A program made the position numbers and the translations under genes. Below are positions 60,616 through 64,000 of a stretch of DNA of 64,000 nucleotides, piece after piece. Source of the DNA: Pedobacter sp. Leaf250. GTDB taxonomy: Bacteria > Bacteroidota > Bacteroidia > Sphingobacteriales > Sphingobacteriaceae. Where the stretch lies: positions 1 through 64,000 of the forward strand of contig NZ_CAKLBU010000014.1 of the NCBI RefSeq assembly GCF_920984735.1, given 5' to 3'. Each line of letters begins with the position of its first letter. Position 1 is the first letter of the stretch. The notes under the pieces are model-generated. The model was not told where the DNA came from. It did no database searches and was given only the letters and a program-made list of their open reading frames with translations.

Positions 60616-63600
60616 TTGAACATTCGCGATTTAATAAACAGATACAAAACCGACGATAGGGTAACCGAATTTACCAAAGCGTTAAACAGTACCAAAAACC
60701 CGAAGATACAATTAAAGGGATTGGTGGGTTCTGCCGATGCCATTGTTGCGCTTTCCTCGTATTTTATACTTCATAAACCCTTGCTTTTTATTCTTCCAGA
60801 TAGAGAAGAAGCTGCTTATTTTCAATCTGATTTGGAAAGTGTTTTAGATAAGCAGGTTTTGCTGTTTCCTTCATCATACCGAAAATCATTCGATTTTACG
60901 CAAGTGGATACTGCAAATGTATTGGCACGTGCTGAAGTTTTAAATGAATTGAATCACGATTCGGAATATGGAAAAATTGTGGTTTCGTACCCGGAGGCTA
61001 TCGCTGAAAAAGTAATTGATCGCTCCGCGTTGGAAAAAAATACTCTAGAAATAAGTCTGGGCGCTAAATTGGGCATCGATTTTATTAATGAATTTTTAAT
61101 CGATTACGATTTCGATCGGCGTGATTTTGTTTACGAACCCGGGCAGTTTTCTATTCGTGGCGGTATTGTCGATATTTTTTCTTTCTCTTCCGATTTACCT
61201 TACCGCATTGAGTTTTTCGGCGATGAAGTGGAAAGTATCCGCAGTTTTGAAATCGAAAGTCAGCTTTCGGTAAACGATGTAAAATCACTAACTATTGTAC
61301 CTAATGTACAGGCAAAGTTTTTAACGGAAAGCAATATTAGCATTCTCGATTATATTGATCAGGATACGCAGCTTTGGTTTAAAGATGTTGAATTTACCCT
61401 TGATATTGTAAAAGCAGGTTACAAGAAAGCGGTTGAACTTTGGAAGGCACTCTCGCTCGATGATAAAAATAAAAATCCGGAATGGATTGATCCAAAGTTT
61501 GCTTTTACGGATGAAAAATTATTGGGCGATCATCTTCAGGATTTTCCAATTATCGAATTTGGTAAACAGTTCTTTTATAAAACCGACAATCGCTTTGAAT
61601 TCGAAACCAAGCCACAGCCATCTTTCAACAAAGATTTTAATCTCCTAATTCACAATTTAAAGGAGAATGAAAAAGCTGGAATAGTAAATTTCATTTTTAC
61701 TGATTCGCCAAAGCAAATAGAGCGTTTATACGCCATTTTAGAAGATATTGATAAAACGGCAAAATTTACGCCGATCAACAGCATGTTGCGTGAGGGTTTT
61801 GTCGATCCTCAAATTCAGACTGCTTTTTACACCGATCATCAAATTTTCGATCGTTACTATAAATATAAACTTAAAAAGGGTTATCAGAAAAGTCAGGCAA
61901 TTACACTGAAAGATCTTCGTGAACTGAAATCTGGCGATTATGTTACCCACATTGATCACGGTATTGGAAAATATGCCGGCTTGGAGAAAGTTGATGTAAA
62001 TGGCAAAACACAGGAAATGATCCGCCTGATTTATGCGGATAACGATTTGCTGTACGTGAATATCAATTCGCTAAATCGCATTGCGAAATACAGCGGTAAA
62101 GAAAGCGGCGTTCCAAAAATGAATAAATTAGGAACCGACGCCTGGGATAAACTCAAAAAGACTACAAAAAAAAAAGTTAAAGACATTGCCCGCGATTTGA
62201 TCAGGCTCTATGCCCTGCGTAAAACGCAAGCGGGAACGGCTTTTTCTCCGGATAGTTATCTGCAAACCGAGCTTGAGGCTTCCTTTATTTATGAGGATAC
62301 TCCAGATCAGTTAAAAGCGACTCAGGATGTGAAAAAGGATATGGAATCACCTCATCCTATGGATCGATTGGTTTGCGGCGATGTTGGGTTTGGTAAAACC
62401 GAAATTGCAGTGCGTGCTGCTTTTAAAGCTGTTACGGAAGGCAAACAAGCGGCTGTTTTAGTGCCAACAACTATTTTGGCCCTGCAACATTTCAAAACAT
62501 TTTCTTCCCGTTTAAAAGACTTTCCGGTTACAGTAGATTACATTAATCGCTTTAAAACCAATAAGCAGATTAAAGATACCCTGGCCGAAGCCGCAGCAGG
62601 AAAAGTTGATATTTTGATTGGCACACACCGTTTATTGAGCAAGGATGTAAAGTTTAAAGACTTGGGCATCATGATTATTGATGAAGAGCAAAAATTCGGT
62701 GTAACTGCAAAGGAAAGATTAAAAGCTGTTCGTGTAAATGTAGATACCTTAACACTTACCGCCACACCGATTCCAAGAACTTTACACTTTTCTTTAATGG
62801 GTGCCCGCGATTTATCGATTATTAGTACACCACCGCCAAATCGCCAACCCGTAAATACCGAACTTCATGTTTTCAATGATAAATTGATTCAAGAAGCAGT
62901 ACAGTTCGAATTGGATAGAGGCGGACAGGTTTTCTTTGTACATAACCGTGTTAACGATTTGATGCAATTGGGTGGATTAATTCAAAAATTAGTTCCAAAA
63001 GCTCGAATTGGTCTTGCCCATGGCCAATTGGATGGAGATGCTTTAGAAGATGTGATGCTCGATTTTATTAATGGAGAAAAAGATGTTTTGGTTGCTACTA
63101 CCATAATTGAAGCTGGTTTGGATATTCCGAATGCCAACACCATTATCATCAATCATGCGCACATGTTTGGCTTGAGCGATTTACACCAAATGCGTGGCCG
63201 CGTGGGCAGAAGCAATAAAAAGGCCTTTTGTTATTTGTTGTCACCGCCACTTTCTACGTTAACTTCTGAAGCCAGAAAACGTTTGAGCGCCATCGAAGAA
63301 TTTTCAGATTTGGGCAGCGGCTTTAATGTAGCTATGCGGGATCTGGATATCCGTGGTAGCGGAAATTTGTTAGGTGCAGAACAAAGTGGTTTTATTGCCG
63401 AAATTGGTTTTGAAATGTACCATAAGATTTTGGATGAGGCCATCCAGGAGCTTAAAGAAGCCGAATTTAAAGGTTTGTTTGAAAATGAACCTGCTCGTCC
63501 GTTTGTAGGTTTTACACAGGTTGATACCGATTTAGAATTATACATTCCTGACGCTTACATTACCAATATTACTGAACGTTACAATTTATACACTGAACTT

Positions 63601-63954
63601 TCTAAACTGGATAATGAGACCGAACTGGCTGTTTTCGAAAAGCACTTAGCCGACCGTTTCGGTCCGGTGCCGCCGCAGGTTAAAACCATGTTAAGTGTGG
63701 TGCGATTACAATGGCTTGGCAAGAAATTGGGTTTTGAAAAAATCAGTTTTAAGAAAAATAGCTTACGTGGTTATTTTTTAAGCGATAAACAATCTGCTTA
63801 TTTTGATTCGAATACTTTTACCAGGATCTTAACTTTTGCTCAAAATCATCCACGGATGTGCAACCTGAAAGAAGTTAAAAATACTTTACGCATTGCCTTT
63901 GATAATATCAACACAGTTGAAGAAGCTATTGAAACTTTAGAATTAATCGACTAA
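60616..63954 (+). CDS. mfd: Transcription-repair coupling factor Mfd
   Basis: Displaces RNA polymerase stalled at DNA damage and recruits UvrA. The 1112 residues show the UvrB-like N-terminal part (about 1-350, with FSIRGGIVDIFSF), the RNA-polymerase interaction domain (about 430-500, SGDYVTHIDHGIGKYAGLEK), and the RecG-like translocase. The translocase has Walker A CGDVGFGKTE, DEEQKF, TLTATPIPRTL and QMRGRVGRS. A TRCF C-terminal domain (about 960-1060) follows. The start is TTG, giving MNIRDLINRYKTDD; no upstream ATG exists in frame. Confidence 0.97.
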   Translation: MNIRDLINRYKTDDRVTEFTKALNSTKNPKIQLKGLVGSADAIVALSSYFILHKPLLFILPDREEAAYFQSDLESVLDKQVLLFPSSYRKSFDFTQVDTANVLARAEVLNELNHDSEYGKIVVSYPEAIAEKVIDRSALEKNTLEISLGAKLGIDFINEFLIDYDFDRRDFVYEPGQFSIRGGIVDIFSFSSDLPYRIEFFGDEVESIRSFEIESQLSVNDVKSLTIVPNVQAKFLTESNISILDYIDQDTQLWFKDVEFTLDIVKAGYKKAVELWKALSLDDKNKNPEWIDPKFAFTDEKLLGDHLQDFPIIEFGKQFFYKTDNRFEFETKPQPSFNKDFNLLIHNLKENEKAGIVNFIFTDSPKQIERLYAILEDIDKTAKFTPINSMLREGFVDPQIQTAFYTDHQIFDRYYKYKLKKGYQKSQAITLKDLRELKSGDYVTHIDHGIGKYAGLEKVDVNGKTQEMIRLIYADNDLLYVNINSLNRIAKYSGKESGVPKMNKLGTDAWDKLKKTTKKKVKDIARDLIRLYALRKTQAGTAFSPDSYLQTELEASFIYEDTPDQLKATQDVKKDMESPHPMDRLVCGDVGFGKTEIAVRAAFKAVTEGKQAAVLVPTTILALQHFKTFSSRLKDFPVTVDYINRFKTNKQIKDTLAEAAAGKVDILIGTHRLLSKDVKFKDLGIMIIDEEQKFGVTAKERLKAVRVNVDTLTLTATPIPRTLHFSLMGARDLSIISTPPPNRQPVNTELHVFNDKLIQEAVQFELDRGGQVFFVHNRVNDLMQLGGLIQKLVPKARIGLAHGQLDGDALEDVMLDFINGEKDVLVATTIIEAGLDIPNANTIIINHAHMFGLSDLHQMRGRVGRSNKKAFCYLLSPPLSTLTSEARKRLSAIEEFSDLGSGFNVAMRDLDIRGSGNLLGAEQSGFIAEIGFEMYHKILDEAIQELKEAEFKGLFENEPARPFVGFTQVDTDLELYIPDAYITNITERYNLYTELSKLDNETELAVFEKHLADRFGPVPPQVKTMLSVVRLQWLGKKLGFEKISFKKNSLRGYFLSDKQSAYFDSNTFTRILTFAQNHPRMCNLKEVKNTLRIAFDNINTVEEAIETLELID

Positions 63955-64000
63955 ATGGATCCAACCTTATTACTCGATTTAGTGAAAATGCAAATGCCTT
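63955..64000 (+). CDS. Start of a gene cut by the window end
   Basis: An ATG directly after the mfd stop opens MDPTLLLDLVKMQMP and runs to the edge. It is too short to identify. The immediate junction with mfd suggests co-transcription. Confidence 0.4.
   Translation, partial: MDPTLLLDLVKMQMP

Overview
The window looks like chromosomal DNA of a Bacteroidota member, most likely Sphingobacteriaceae and close to Pedobacter. The support is low GC with long AT-rich gaps, TAnnTTTG-type -7 promoter boxes, rare Shine-Dalgarno sites, many SPII lipoproteins, and LytTR/LytS-type two-component proteins. No rRNA, tRNA, CRISPR array, integrase or intact insertion sequence was seen. The taxon is inferred from protein style, not from a search.

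Layout. 0.3-1.7 kb: ffh. 2.2-2.7 kb: a frameshifted GxxExxY gene. 2.7-20.1 kb: an accessory block of mostly secreted, lipoprotein or membrane proteins of unknown function. It carries a LytTR response regulator (2661-3413) at its left end and a LytS-type TPR histidine kinase (15166-17118) inside it. Five intergenic spaces of this block (4.6, 7.2, 9.9, 12.6 and 17.1 kb) carry direct repeats of an ACRAATAAT box with a 21-bp period. Each array sits about 40 bp upstream of a TAnnTTTa-like -7 element. I read this as a locally encoded LytTR regulon; it is the most interesting signal in the window.

20.3-34.6 kb: a lipoprotein, a Crp-family regulator, a DJ-1/PfpI protein, a beta-CASP metallo-beta-lactamase exonuclease, proB-proA, oligopeptidase B, an M16 peptidase, peptide deformylase, and an Mrp + NFU iron-sulfur pair. 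34.8-43.5 kb: a GT51 glycosyltransferase with an AsmA-like N-terminus, hpt, psd, then a minus-strand run rpsP - rimM - lipoprotein - trmD - rplS - mscS. 43.7-51.4 kb: a large VIT/vWA/TPR/DUF2135 protein, YbjQ, pfkA, and a DsbD split into two genes next to birA. 51.5-64 kb: rsfS-ftsH, a LUD-domain protein, a KAS III enzyme, a TPR protein, a Nif3 + zinc-ribbon pair, TM2 and DUF2752 proteins, and mfd.

Gaps carry several dispersed repeat families. One is a degenerate element with ends near AAACCCGAT and CATTTCCAAA, seen five times. Others are hairpins built on GATTGCTTCGTGCCTCGCAATGACG, CGTCATTTCGA and TGTCATTCTGAGCTTGTCGAA. A second global pattern is that many genes have their best -7 box only 3-7 nt before the start codon, which predicts leaderless or near-leaderless mRNAs.
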